Source: Corynebacterium tuberculostearicum
GTDB taxonomy: Bacteria; Actinomycetota; Actinomycetes; Mycobacteriales; Mycobacteriaceae
Reading direction: 5' to 3'
Assembly (NCBI RefSeq): GCF_013408445.1
Contig: NZ_JACBZL010000001.1
Span: 248,001 to 312,000, forward strand
DNA: 64,000 bases
Under the pieces are notes generated by a model. It searched no databases. It had not been told where the DNA came from and saw only the letters and a list, made by a program, of their open reading frames with translations. Positions within the stretch are counted from its first letter, which is position 1, and each line of letters starts with the position of its first letter. A program made the position numbers and the translations under genes. Of the stretch, positions 55,285-63,796 are shown in pieces.

Positions 55285-55930
55285 TTTTTAGCCGGCACAC
55301 GTTGGGGTGCTGGCGCGGCACCAAAGTGATCGAGGTGTCATCATCGCTGGTTTCTTGCAGGAAGCCAGCGTGTACCGCGCACAGGAACGGCGAAGGCTCA
55401 AGCCCCGAAGAGACAAAGGGGCAAGCATGAAGCTCAATGTCGGTGGAGTCTGGTTTTGTGGCGGGGTCAAAGCCCATATCGCGCAGGGTGGCAAAGAGCG
55501 TATCGAGCGCACCATTGGAGGCATCCGCGCCCGCGGCGCGCGCCCAGCGTCGTCCGATCTCTAGGGCCTTGGCCGAGGCGGCGTCATCAAGTTCTTTCTC
55601 TTTCGCCAGCATCGTGGTCAGCACCTCCACCAAGGTGATGTATTCCTCTGCCACTGCTTTGTTATCCGGAATGCGGGCTTGGAAGATGAGGGAGGGGCGC
55701 CCGCGGCCCTTACTCGGCGCGGAGACTACGTTGACGGCCCCAGCGTTGACCAGTTCATCGATGTGTCCGCGGGCGGTGTTGACGTGCATGCCTAGTTCCT
55801 CGGCCACGGTGCCGGCCTTGGCGCCTTCGGGATGGCGCTGCACAGCGGTGAGCACCTCGCGCTGCTTGGGCGAGAGGTTGAGGGCCTCCGGAAAGAGTTC
55901 GGTGGTGGGACGAGGAAGTGAATCAGGCAT
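55271..55930 (-). CDS. arnR: ArnR-like Fe-S winged-helix regulator
   Basis: 219 residues from [10 protein letters not shown]. Winged helix at about 20-85 ([12 protein letters not shown] ... [18 protein letters not shown]). The C-terminal part has three Cys residues (170, 184, 212), in [16 protein letters not shown] and PNVCRL, positioned for an Fe-S cluster. In C. glutamicum ArnR (cg1340), encoded beside thrB and nar genes, carries an NO-sensitive cluster and represses nitrate respiration and hmp. Same place and design here; the identity is inferred, not proven. Follows modBC by 37 bases. Confidence 0.78.
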   Translation of the reverse strand: MPDSLPRPTTELFPEALNLSPKQREVLTAVQRHPEGAKAGTVAEELGMHVNTARGHIDELVNAGAVNVVSAPSKGRGRPSLIFQARIPDNKAVAEEYITLVEVLTTMLAKEKELDDAASAKALEIGRRWARAAGADASNGALDTLFATLRDMGFDPATKPDSTDIELHACPFVSSGLEPSPFLCAVHAGFLQETSDDDTSITLVPRQHPNVCRLKIKPA

Positions 55931-55967
55931 GGTAGAAATCCGCCTTGGGGTCTGCGAATACAGAAAA

Positions 55968-57800
55968 CTAGTTGGGGTGGACAAAAACGTTTGCTTTAGA
56001 CACTGTTAAGGATACGATGTTACCCACCGCGACGCCTAAAGCGAACTCGCGGTCTACCGGTACTGTAGCCTCCTGGCCGCCCAGATCAACGCGCAGCTGG
56101 GCCGCTGCGAGGCTGGTGGCCTCGACGGCCAAGACGCGCGCTGCCCATTGATTGCAGGCCTCTGGCGCCGCGCCAATTGTCGCCGCATGCGGGGCAAAGG
56201 TCACCGCCACCTTCTGCCCGGGCTCAAAAGAAGCATCCTCCGTGGTCGCCAGAACGGTAATATCGCTGCACGCAACTTCTACGGCGGACGCGCCGATCTC
56301 GGTTACGGTTCCTTCGAGGCGGTTGAGACCCGCTAGCGCCGCAACGAAGCCTGTCGGCGGTGCCTCAAGCAGACGCGCGGTTGCGCCGTGGGCCCGCACT
56401 CGGCCGGATTCCATGACCAGCATGTCCTGCGCTAGGTGCACAATATCGAGCGCGTCATGGGTAACAAGCAGCGTGGTACGGTCCGCGCGTGCCGCGTGCA
56501 AGAAGCGGCGCCACCTCTCGGCCGATTTCACGTCGACTGCGGCAAGGGGCTCGTCCACAATCAGGACGGCTGGCCGTGCGGCTAGCGCGCGCACCAGCGC
56601 CACGTGGGCGGCCTGGCCGCCGGACAGGGCGGGCACGGGGACGTCGGCAAGCTCGTGCAATCCCGCCGCCGCCAGGAGCTCCTGCGCACGGGCCTTATCG
56701 CGGGTGACCATGGCGACCGCCTCCACGGCCGTCGAGCGCGGCGGCAATCCCGGCCGCTGGGTGAGCAAGACGACGTCGGCGCCCTCCGGGGAGACCTCCC
56801 CGCCGCTCAGGCGCCCGGCAATGCGCCCCATCAGAGTCGTCTTGCCGGAACCATTCGGGCCCACTACGGCCGTTATGGCGCGCGGGGAAAAATCCGTGCG
56901 GACACCGTCGACGGTCACAGACAGCGCCGGCGCATCAGTGGGCCGGGTAAGGGCGCGGAGCTTATCGACGTCCATCTCATGCAACCTCCTGGCCTGCGGC
57001 TGGTAGCTTCGCCGCCGCAGGGCAGGCAAGCCCGCCAGCGCCAGGCAGGCTAAGGCCAACCCGATAAGCAGTGCGGAGAGCACGTACGCGCCATCCGCAT
57101 CGACCTCGCGCTCTAAATAGATGCCTAGCGGCATGGTGCGGGTGACCCCAGGCTGCGAGCCGGCAAAGGTCAGGGTCGTGCCAAATTCGCCCAGCGAGCG
57201 CGCGAAGGCCAACCCCGCCCCCGTAGCCAAGGCCGGGGCGATGGACGGCAGGGTGATTTTGCCCAGGATCTCCCATCGCCCCAAGCTCACGCCGCGTGCA
57301 GAGGCGAGGATCTCCTGGTCCAGCTGGCGCAATGCCGAATCGACCGCCACCACCACAAAGGGCAGCGCCACAAAGGTCTGCGCCATAACGACCCCGGGGA
57401 AGGCGAAGGCGAAATGGATGCCGAGGGCGTCGAGAAGCGGGGCCAGGTATCCCTTGCGGCCAAAGGCTGCGGTAAGGGCCAAACCACCCACCACCGGCGG
57501 CATGGCCAAGGGCAGGTAGACCAAGAGGCGCACTACGGCGCTGCCGCGGCCGAGCTGCTGCACCCACAGGGCCAGCCCCAAGCCCAGCACGAGCGCAAGA
57601 ATCATGGATTGGAAGGCGGCTGCCACTGAGATGAGCAGCATGTCCCGGATCTCGTCGCGCGCGAGATAGTCGCTAATGCGCGCCCAGGGCACGCGCAGGC
57701 CAAGGGCAGCAACGGGGACGATGATGGTCGCTACCGCAATGAGGCCAATAAGGCCGATAAGAAGCGGGGCTTTGGGGCGAATAGGCTGTGGGGCGGACAT
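55968..57800 (-). CDS. modBC: Fused molybdate ABC permease-ATPase (ModB-ModC)
   Basis: 610 residues in one chain: ModB-type permease (about 1-275; EAA-like loop ASARGVSLGRWEILGKITLPSIAPALATG) followed by an ABC ATPase with Walker A GPNGSGKTT (about 320), signature LSGGQAAHVALVRAL, Walker B VLIVDEPLAAVD, and a C-terminal TOBE/Mop domain (to 610) that senses molybdate. ModB and ModC are usually separate; fusion is known in some actinobacteria. It imports molybdate for nitrate reductase cofactor. Three bases after modA. Confidence 0.92.
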   Translation of the reverse strand: MSAPQPIRPKAPLLIGLIGLIAVATIIVPVAALGLRVPWARISDYLARDEIRDMLLISVAAAFQSMILALVLGLGLALWVQQLGRGSAVVRLLVYLPLAMPPVVGGLALTAAFGRKGYLAPLLDALGIHFAFAFPGVVMAQTFVALPFVVVAVDSALRQLDQEILASARGVSLGRWEILGKITLPSIAPALATGAGLAFARSLGEFGTTLTFAGSQPGVTRTMPLGIYLEREVDADGAYVLSALLIGLALACLALAGLPALRRRSYQPQARRLHEMDVDKLRALTRPTDAPALSVTVDGVRTDFSPRAITAVVGPNGSGKTTLMGRIAGRLSGGEVSPEGADVVLLTQRPGLPPRSTAVEAVAMVTRDKARAQELLAAAGLHELADVPVPALSGGQAAHVALVRALAARPAVLIVDEPLAAVDVKSAERWRRFLHAARADRTTLLVTHDALDIVHLAQDMLVMESGRVRAHGATARLLEAPPTGFVAALAGLNRLEGTVTEIGASAVEVACSDITVLATTEDASFEPGQKVAVTFAPHAATIGAAPEACNQWAARVLAVEATSLAAAQLRVDLGGQEATVPVDREFALGVAVGNIVSLTVSKANVFVHPN

Positions 57801-57803
57801 AGT

Positions 57804-58568
57804 CTACTCCGTCGGGGTGAAGCCGCGCTCGCGCCAGGTGGACGCAAAGTCGCCGCTCAGGATATCGAGCACCGCGCGAGCCTGATCCGGGTGGGAAGTC
57901 TCCTTGGCGACGGCGCCAAGGATCTGGTTAGAGAACTTCTCTGCTCCAGGTATGTCAATCACCTCGACATCATCGGCGGCCGCGGCGGCGTCGGTGGAGT
58001 AGACCCACCCAGCATCCGCCTCGCCCGAGGCAACCTTTCCTAAAACGTCTGCTACCTGGCGCTCCTGGGAGGAAGGGTGGACGTCCAGGTGCTTATCGTC
58101 GATGATCTGGGAGGAGATATCGCCGCAGGGAACTTGGGGATCGCACAGCACGAAGTGGCGGGAGTGGGGCAGATCCTCCACGGAATGGATTCTCGCCGGG
58201 TTGCCTTTGGGCACAACCATGACCATGACATTGGTGGCAAGCACCTCGGGCGCGGCAACCGTGCCATCTTGCACCGCCTTATCCATGGTTTTCTTCGACG
58301 CCGTGAGGAGAAGATCGGCCGGGGCGCCCTCGCGCAGCTTGCTCACCAGGTCGGAGGAGCCGCCATTTTCAAAGTTCAGATTTACCGGCGGCGCGAGCTG
58401 GCCTGCGCGCTGAGTGAGTTCGTCATTGATAACGCGGGTGGAGGATGCAGCTAGGACATTGAGCGTGGCAGCATCCGCGTCCTGGGCGGAAGTCGTTGAC
58501 GTTGGGGGAGCGCAGGATGTAAGGGCGAATGCGAGGGCGGCGAGGAGTGCGGCGGCGCGCTTCTTCAT
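57804..58568 (-). CDS. modA: Molybdate-binding lipoprotein ModA
   Basis: 254 residues with lipobox ALTSC (Cys19). Solute-binding fold of the ModA type: LNVLAASSTRVINDEL, NFENGGSSDLVSKLREGAPADLLLTASKKTMDKAV, and VASGEADAGWVYSTDAAAA, which contact molybdate. A Cys pair (LCDPQVPCG) is likely a disulphide. Delivers molybdate to ModBC, encoded right after it. Confidence 0.93.
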   Translation of the reverse strand: MKKRAAALLAALAFALTSCAPPTSTTSAQDADAATLNVLAASSTRVINDELTQRAGQLAPPVNLNFENGGSSDLVSKLREGAPADLLLTASKKTMDKAVQDGTVAAPEVLATNVMVMVVPKGNPARIHSVEDLPHSRHFVLCDPQVPCGDISSQIIDDKHLDVHPSSQERQVADVLGKVASGEADAGWVYSTDAAAAADDVEVIDIPGAEKFSNQILGAVAKETSHPDQARAVLDILSGDFASTWRERGFTPTE

Positions 58569-58634
58569 CTGCGGAGGGCTCCTTCTACGGCGGTAGTGTG
58601 ACCTATCCAGGATAGCCCTCCGCCCCGCGCGGGT

Positions 58635-58895
58635 TTAGCTCACGCGGGTGAACTTGATGTGGAAGTCGTTTTCTTCTTCCTTGAGGTAGTCCAGCTCGAA
58701 GCTCTCCTCGCGAGCCTCGACCTCCTTGAGCAGGGGAACCGGATTGTGCGGGGCGATGAGGATCATGGATTCACCCACGTTGAGGGTGCCCAGTGCGCCG
58801 TGGATGGCGCCGTGGCGAACGGCGTGCGGAATTTCGGAGGCGTTGAGGGTCGGGATGGAGTGTGGCTTATTGGCATCGGAGATGGGCAGTTGCAT
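58635..58895 (-). CDS. DUF2249 protein
   Basis: 86 residues from MQLPISDANK. The pattern 'HGAIHGALGTLNVGESMILIAPHNPVPLL' is the DUF2249 core (a SirA/TusA-like fold). DUF2249 genes often accompany nitrite/NO metabolism, possibly as redox or electron-related helpers; the molecular role is unproven. AAGGA stands about nine bases before the ATG. It is divergent from the membrane-protein/nirK operon and shares a 66-bp intergenic region. Confidence 0.85.
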   Translation of the reverse strand: MQLPISDANKPHSIPTLNASEIPHAVRHGAIHGALGTLNVGESMILIAPHNPVPLLKEVEAREESFELDYLKEEENDFHIKFTRVS

Positions 58896-58948
58896 AGCGA
58901 GTGGTCCTTTCTTAAGCGGTGCGAGTTTCGCTCTGCAACCAATATTAG

Positions 58949-58954
58949 TACGAT
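58949..58954 (+). promoter_or_regulatory. -10 of the nirK operon
   Basis: TACGAT ends eight bases before the GTG at 58962, and no ribosome site is present, so the operon starts with a leaderless transcript. No clear FNR/CRP box is seen in the 66-bp intergenic region. Confidence 0.6.
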
Positions 58955-58961
58955 AAAACCC

Positions 58962-60041
58962 GTGCAAAATAATAGCGTGGCGCATCGCCTCATCTTCCTC
59001 GCCTTTGCAGGCCTATCGCTGCTGGTAGGCCTGGCTGCGAGCGCCACCCTATTGGGGTTGACCGCCACCCCTGGCGCGTCTTTCGCCGCCGACCACGGAC
59101 CGCTCATGGTCTTCGGTTTCGTGGGCGGAGCCATCGGACTGGAGCGCACCGTTGCTGTGCGCACCTCCTGGGCATGGGCCGGGCCCGTGTGCCACGTCGC
59201 CGGCGTGCTGGGTATTCTCGCCGGCCTGCCGCGGGCGGTCCCCGCAGTGTGTTTTGCCGCCAGCTTCCTTGTCCTGGGCTTCATTTACGCCACCATCTAT
59301 CGCCGTCAGGCGAGCCTCGCGATCCTGGTGCAGGCAGCCGGAGTTATCGGGGGAGTAGCAGCCGCCGCCCTGTGGGCCATGGGCCCGGGGTTCGCCGTGG
59401 CGATGCCGTTGTGCGTCCTCTACGCGGTGGCCACCATCATCGGCGAGCGCATGGAACTAGCGCGCGTCACCATGGCCGGAACCCGCGCCGAAAACCACCT
59501 CACCCTTCTGGTTCTGGGGCTGGCGGCGGCCAGCGTCATCTACATGCTTGCCCCAGCGGTGGGCTATCGCGCGATGGGCTTGGTGCTCATCGCCATCGCT
59601 GCGGCCACCGCGCGGGTAGACGTGGCCAAGAATCTGGTGCGCTCTCACGGCCTGCCGCGCTACTCGGCGGCGTGCATGTTGGCCGGCTACGGCTGGCTCG
59701 CCCTCGGCGGTTACCTCTGGCTGCTGCACGGGCAGTCCACTGGCTTTGCCTATGATGCCTCAGTACACGCCATCTTCTTGGGCTTTGTCATGTCCATGAT
59801 TTTTGCCCACGCACCCATCATCTTCACCTCCGTTATCCGCCGCCGATTGCCGTACCGCCCGGTGCTCTATGTGCCGGTGGCGCTCTTACATGGCGGCCTC
59901 GCGCTGCGCATCCTTGCCGATTGCGCCGAGCACACCACTGCCCTCCACACCGGCGGGGTGGTTACGATAATCGCAGTGTTAGTTTTTCTCGCCTGCGGCA
60001 TTGCCCTAACCGGAAAGGAGGCGCGACGTGCGCATTCATGA
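58962..60041 (+). CDS. Polytopic membrane protein, NnrS-like
   Basis: 359 residues from GTG 58962 (VQNNSVAHRLIFLAF), about 10-11 helices. Histidines lie inside or at the end of helices in ADHGPLMVFGFVGGAIGLERTVAVR and SVHAIFLGFVMSMIFAHAPIIF, a pattern like NnrS, a heme-copper protein of NO metabolism. The first gene of a three-gene unit with a second membrane protein and nitrite reductase. A role in NO handling or copper/electron delivery is inferred from context. GTG 58977 is an alternative start. Confidence 0.78.
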   Translation: MQNNSVAHRLIFLAFAGLSLLVGLAASATLLGLTATPGASFAADHGPLMVFGFVGGAIGLERTVAVRTSWAWAGPVCHVAGVLGILAGLPRAVPAVCFAASFLVLGFIYATIYRRQASLAILVQAAGVIGGVAAAALWAMGPGFAVAMPLCVLYAVATIIGERMELARVTMAGTRAENHLTLLVLGLAAASVIYMLAPAVGYRAMGLVLIAIAAATARVDVAKNLVRSHGLPRYSAACMLAGYGWLALGGYLWLLHGQSTGFAYDASVHAIFLGFVMSMIFAHAPIIFTSVIRRRLPYRPVLYVPVALLHGGLALRILADCAEHTTALHTGGVVTIIAVLVFLACGIALTGKEARRAHS

Positions 60042-61206
60042 CGTGTCCCTGGCCGCGCGCGGCCGCTGGCATACCCTGAGCGGCGCCATTATCGGCTTGT
60101 GGATCCTTATTGGTCTCGGCCTACTCATCGCTGGCTCTTTGGGCGCTCCTGTGGTGTGGTGGGATATCATCCATCCCTTCACCATTGGTGCTCTGACCAC
60201 GGCAATCATCGTCTTCTCCACCCATTTCACCGAGGCCTTGACCCGGACTGCGGGCGGGGACTATCGGGGCGTCGGCAGTCGCGTGGGCCTAGTGCAGCTC
60301 GGGCTTATCCTGCTGCTCATTGATAGAGCGGGGTATGACTGGGGCCCGCTTGCCGACGCCGCCTCTGCCCTCATCATCGCCGCCCTCACCTGGCACCTGT
60401 GGTTCATCGCGCGGCGCCTGCGCGGCTCGCTGTCTGGTTCTTTTGCCGTTACCGTGCCCTTTTATATCGCGGCGGCCGTGTTCATGATTGCCTCCGTGGT
60501 GCTGGTTATCCTCAGCGGTAATGGGGTAGGTGAGTATTCCCTCCTCGTCGGTGCCCACTCGCGCGGCATGATTTGGGGATTCGCGTGGCTTACCGTCATC
60601 GGCACGGTGGTCACGTTGCTCCCCACGCTATCGGCCACCGCGATTTCGCCCACCGCTCGCGCGCGGTGTACTCGCGCGCTTACCGTGCACTGCGTTGGCC
60701 TGTCCTTGGCGATGGCGCTGTACGCGGTGGGCCTTACCCGCGCCGCAGGCATGGCCCAACTGCTCGTGGTCCTCGCGGCGGTACTCATCATCCAGCCGGT
60801 GCTTGCCACCGTCATGGGGCGCTCGCCGCGGCTGACCACCGCCACCGTTGCCGTTATCGCCGGACTGCTGTGGATGCTGGCGTTGTGTGCCGGTGACGCC
60901 ATTTCCGCAGCGGTGGGCGCCTACCCGCGCACCATCACGCTGATATTGCTGCCAGGCTTCCTCGGTGCCGGCCTCTTGCAGTTGGTCACCGGTGTCCTTC
61001 ACCACTTGCTACCCATCCTTACCGGCGCACGCCCTGATACCACCGAGCGCACCGGCTACGCCCGCCTGTTGCTCATCAACTTAGGCGGACTGCTGACATT
61101 GCTGGGCGCTACCGTGGCCGGGCTTATCATGATGGGGATAGGCCTTGCCGCCAACGTTATCGCCGTCGGCCGAGCCATCTACCTTAAGAAAAGACTGGAG
61201 AGTTAA
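60028..61206 (+). CDS. Polytopic membrane protein of the nitrite reductase unit
   Basis: 392 residues, about 12 helices. His residues within helices (IIHPFTIGALTTAIIVFSTHFTEAL, GAHSRGMIWGFAWLTVIGTVVTLLPTL, LVTGVLHHLLPIL) recall the heme- or copper-ligand His of heme-copper oxidases, but I cannot assign ligands. In other actinobacteria such a domain is fused in front of copper nitrite reductase; here it is a separate gene. GTG 60028 overlaps the previous gene by 14 bases with AGGAGG six bases upstream. Confidence 0.78.
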   Translation: MRIHDVSLAARGRWHTLSGAIIGLWILIGLGLLIAGSLGAPVVWWDIIHPFTIGALTTAIIVFSTHFTEALTRTAGGDYRGVGSRVGLVQLGLILLLIDRAGYDWGPLADAASALIIAALTWHLWFIARRLRGSLSGSFAVTVPFYIAAAVFMIASVVLVILSGNGVGEYSLLVGAHSRGMIWGFAWLTVIGTVVTLLPTLSATAISPTARARCTRALTVHCVGLSLAMALYAVGLTRAAGMAQLLVVLAAVLIIQPVLATVMGRSPRLTTATVAVIAGLLWMLALCAGDAISAAVGAYPRTITLILLPGFLGAGLLQLVTGVLHHLLPILTGARPDTTERTGYARLLLINLGGLLTLLGATVAGLIMMGIGLAANVIAVGRAIYLKKRLES

Positions 61207-62574
61207 ATGCTGAGCGTTTCTTCCTCACAACCTGCGGACAAACCCGCGCCGAAGGATTCCTCCTGGGCCTCATGGCTGCTCATCGGCATCGCGCTGGCGG
61301 CGGTCATCGCGCTCGCGGTGGTCAATTCCACCGGCAAGGGCACGGAGTCTGCGGCACCGGTATCCTCTGGCGAAACGCAGACCATTGACGTGGGCGTAGA
61401 TGGAATGGCCTTTACTCCTTCGTCCATCGACATCGACCCCGGCACCCACCTGGTGGTCAACTTCACCAACTCCGGCGACCAAGTCCATGACCTCAAGATT
61501 GGCGACGCCGAGACCGGCCGCGTTGACCCCGGCGAGACCGTCCAACTCGATGCCGGAGTCATCGACTCCTCCGAGGAAGGCTATTGCACCATCGCCGGCC
61601 ACAAGATGCAGGGCATGACTTTCCAGGTCAACGTGGGAGACGGTGCTGCTGCAGGACATGACCATGCGGTGTCCTCAGCTGGCAATCCGCACGTAGACGT
61701 GCCAACTGCCGCCGAACTCGGCGCACAGCGCGACGATTTTTCCGCCTTTGACGCCACTTTGCAGCCGGCCGCTGAGACGAAGACGCACAAAGAGACCTGG
61801 ACGATGACCGAGGAAGTCGTGGAGGTCGCCCCTGGCATCGAGCAGATGCGCTGGCTCTTCAACGGTCAAGCCCCTGGTCCCACCCTGCGCGGCAAGGTGG
61901 GCGATAAGTTCGAAATCACCATCAAGAACGAGGGCTCCATGGCCCACTCCATTGACTTCCACGCCGGCGAGGTCAGCCCAGATAAGACCATGAAATCCAT
62001 CCAGCCGGGCGAGGAATTGACCTATAAGTTCACCGCGAACCGCTCCGGCATCTGGATGTATCACTGCTCCACGATGCCCATGTCCCTTCACATCGCCAAT
62101 GGCATGGCCGGCAATGTCATCATCGATCCGCCGAACCTCAAGCCCGTTGATGCGGAGTATAACTTCATGGCTACCGATGTCTTCCTGGGCGAGGAATCCA
62201 CCGGCGCCGACGCCCAGCGCGTTGCCGACGGCCGCTTCGACCTCATGGCCTTCAATTACTACCCGGGCCAGTATGACGCAGAGCCTATCAAGGCCAAGGT
62301 AGGCGATACCGTCCGCCTGTGGCTGACCAACCTAGGTCCCGACCAGCCGTTGAGCTTCCACGTTGTGGGCGAGCAATTCGATACCGCCTACAAGGAAGGC
62401 ACTTACCTCATCAAGAATGAGGACGCGACCGGTTCGCAAGCCCTGGACCTCCTCCCGGCGCAAGGCGGATTCGTCGAGATGACCTTCAACGAGCCCGGTA
62501 CCTATTCCTTTGTCAATCACATCATGACTAACGCGGAAAAGGGCCAGCACGGCAAGTTCATCGTTACCGAATAG
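61207..62574 (+). CDS. nirK: Membrane-anchored three-domain copper nitrite reductase
   Basis: 455 residues. N-terminal membrane helix (about 21-40). Domain 1 (about 55-145) is a plastocyanin-like cupredoxin with H94, C127, H132, M137. Domains 2-3 form the AniA/NirK type: T1 copper H247, C287, H295, M300; T2 copper H252, H286, H438; catalytic D250 and H385. All ligands are present, so it should reduce nitrite to NO. Domain 1 at the N-terminus recalls the Hyphomicrobium NirK, where an extra cupredoxin is fused, and probably delivers electrons. It starts at ATG directly after the previous stop codon, so is coupled. Confidence 0.93.
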   Translation: MLSVSSSQPADKPAPKDSSWASWLLIGIALAAVIALAVVNSTGKGTESAAPVSSGETQTIDVGVDGMAFTPSSIDIDPGTHLVVNFTNSGDQVHDLKIGDAETGRVDPGETVQLDAGVIDSSEEGYCTIAGHKMQGMTFQVNVGDGAAAGHDHAVSSAGNPHVDVPTAAELGAQRDDFSAFDATLQPAAETKTHKETWTMTEEVVEVAPGIEQMRWLFNGQAPGPTLRGKVGDKFEITIKNEGSMAHSIDFHAGEVSPDKTMKSIQPGEELTYKFTANRSGIWMYHCSTMPMSLHIANGMAGNVIIDPPNLKPVDAEYNFMATDVFLGEESTGADAQRVADGRFDLMAFNYYPGQYDAEPIKAKVGDTVRLWLTNLGPDQPLSFHVVGEQFDTAYKEGTYLIKNEDATGSQALDLLPAQGGFVEMTFNEPGTYSFVNHIMTNAEKGQHGKFIVTE

Positions 62575-62604
62575 CCCTCCCGCGGTTCGGACCCTCCCGC
62601 TCCT

Positions 62605-62674
62605 CCCGCCCTTCGCGCTCACCAGCGACCGTTCGTGGTCACATTTGATGCCCACCGTGAGCGCGAAGGGCGGG
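62605..62674 (+). terminator. nirK terminator formed by two repeat copies
   Basis: CCCGCCCTTCGCGCTCAC (62605-62622) and GTGAGCGCGAAGGGCGGG (62657-62674) are perfect 18-bp arms with a 34-base spacer, followed by TTTGTGTA. The stem lies 30 bases after the nirK stop. Confidence 0.75.
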
Positions 62675-62755
62675 TTTGTGTATTCGTCCACCCCTCGCGC
62701 TCACCGGGACGGTATTTTCGCGTTGGCTGCGGCTCTCAGTGAGCGCGAAGGGCGG
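62605..62755. repeat. Cluster of 'GTGAGCGCGAAGGGCGG' repeats
   Basis: Four copies or half-copies alternate in orientation: 62605-62622 (reverse), 62657-62674 (forward), 62691-62704 (reverse, CCCCTCGCGCTCAC), 62739-62755 (forward). The last copy overlaps the 3' end of mobA. A further 18-base match lies at 3405-3422. It looks like an intergenic palindromic repeat family (REP-like). Confidence 0.8.
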
Positions 62756-63308
62756 TGCGTGGAGTGAACGCAGGAAGCTCGCGCAGCTCCGCACGGGTGT
62801 CGTAGTCGCGTTCGGCACCGGTGCCGGGAATCTCGATGAAGTTGGCACCACGGATGAGGCGGCGGACGGAGACGTTCTGAGTCGTGGGAAGGGACTCGAG
62901 CTGAGCGTGGAGCGCGGGAGCGCTCCAGAGGGAACACAGTGGCTGGGGGTAGCCGTCGGCGGCGCGGGTGAGTACGGCATCGGCCGAGGAGGAAGCGAGG
63001 GCCGAGCGCAGGCGGGGAAGCAGCTGCGGCGAATCGGGGGCATCCACGGCGAAGAGGGCGAGCTCGGAGCAGTGGGATAACGCCTGGGCGCCGGCCGCGA
63101 TGCCGGCGACGGGACCACCGTAGAGCGGTGACTCGCAGACCTGGGGCAGGCCGAGGCGATGCGGGGAGACGGCCACGGTCGGGGTGCCGTAGGGAAGCTG
63201 GGCGAGCAGGCGGTCGATAAAGCGCGTGCCGTGGGCAAAAAGGGAGGCCTTATCGGCGCCGCCCATGCGCCTGCCGTGGCCGCCGGCGAGGATGACCGCG
63301 CCGAGCAT
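62736..63308 (-). CDS. mobA: Molybdenum cofactor guanylyltransferase MobA
   Basis: 190 residues. Nucleotide-binding LAGGHGRRMGGADKA at the N-terminus, SPLYGGPVAGIAAG and a VDAPD motif (usual CDMP/VDxP) for Mg. It attaches GMP to molybdopterin. Start ATG 63308 overlaps the moaC stop codon. The last codons (TALRAH) are encoded by a copy of the intergenic repeat, suggesting the original stop was replaced. Confidence 0.9.
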   Translation of the reverse strand: MLGAVILAGGHGRRMGGADKASLFAHGTRFIDRLLAQLPYGTPTVAVSPHRLGLPQVCESPLYGGPVAGIAAGAQALSHCSELALFAVDAPDSPQLLPRLRSALASSSADAVLTRAADGYPQPLCSLWSAPALHAQLESLPTTQNVSVRRLIRGANFIEIPGTGAERDYDTRAELRELPAFTPRTALRAH

Positions 63309-63787
63309 TAGGACTCCGGGAGGGTGCGGGACCAGTCGCCAGAGCGGCCGCCGGACTTCGCTACGATGCCGCAGCGGCGGATATACGCGGAGCGGTCCAC
63401 GCCCTTGACCATGTCGATGATGGCGAGCGCGGAAACGTTCACGGCCGTCAGCGCCTCCATCTCCACGCCGGTGCGGTCGGCGGTGCGGACGGTGGCGGAG
63501 ATGGACACGTGGTCGTCGGCAAGCGTGAGCTCCACTGCGCAGCCGTGCACGCCGATGGTATGTGCCAGTGGAAGCAGCTCGGGGACCTTCTTGGCGGCCG
63601 AAATTCCAGCAATGCGAGCGACCGCGAGGACATCGCCCTTGGGCACGGTGCCATCGCGCAGGGCGGCCATGACCTCGGGTGAGCAGGCGACCTCGCCTTC
63701 GGCGGTGGCGGTGCGCACGGTGGGCTGCTTCTCGGTGACGTCGACCATGTAGGCGGCGCCGTCAGAGTTCAGGTGGGTAAATTCCAT
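63308..63787 (-). CDS. moaC: Cyclic pyranopterin monophosphate synthase MoaC
   Basis: 159 residues. Family motifs MVDVTEK, AGISAAKKVPELLPLAHTIGVHG, TGVEMEALTAVNVSALAIIDMVK and KSGGRSG. It makes cPMP, an early step of Moco biosynthesis. GGAGCAA precedes ATG 63787. Stop overlaps the mobA start (TAATG); it follows moeA by nine bases. Confidence 0.95.
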   Translation of the reverse strand: MEFTHLNSDGAAYMVDVTEKQPTVRTATAEGEVACSPEVMAALRDGTVPKGDVLAVARIAGISAAKKVPELLPLAHTIGVHGCAVELTLADDHVSISATVRTADRTGVEMEALTAVNVSALAIIDMVKGVDRSAYIRRCGIVAKSGGRSGDWSRTLPES

Positions 63788-63796
63788 GGTTGCTCC

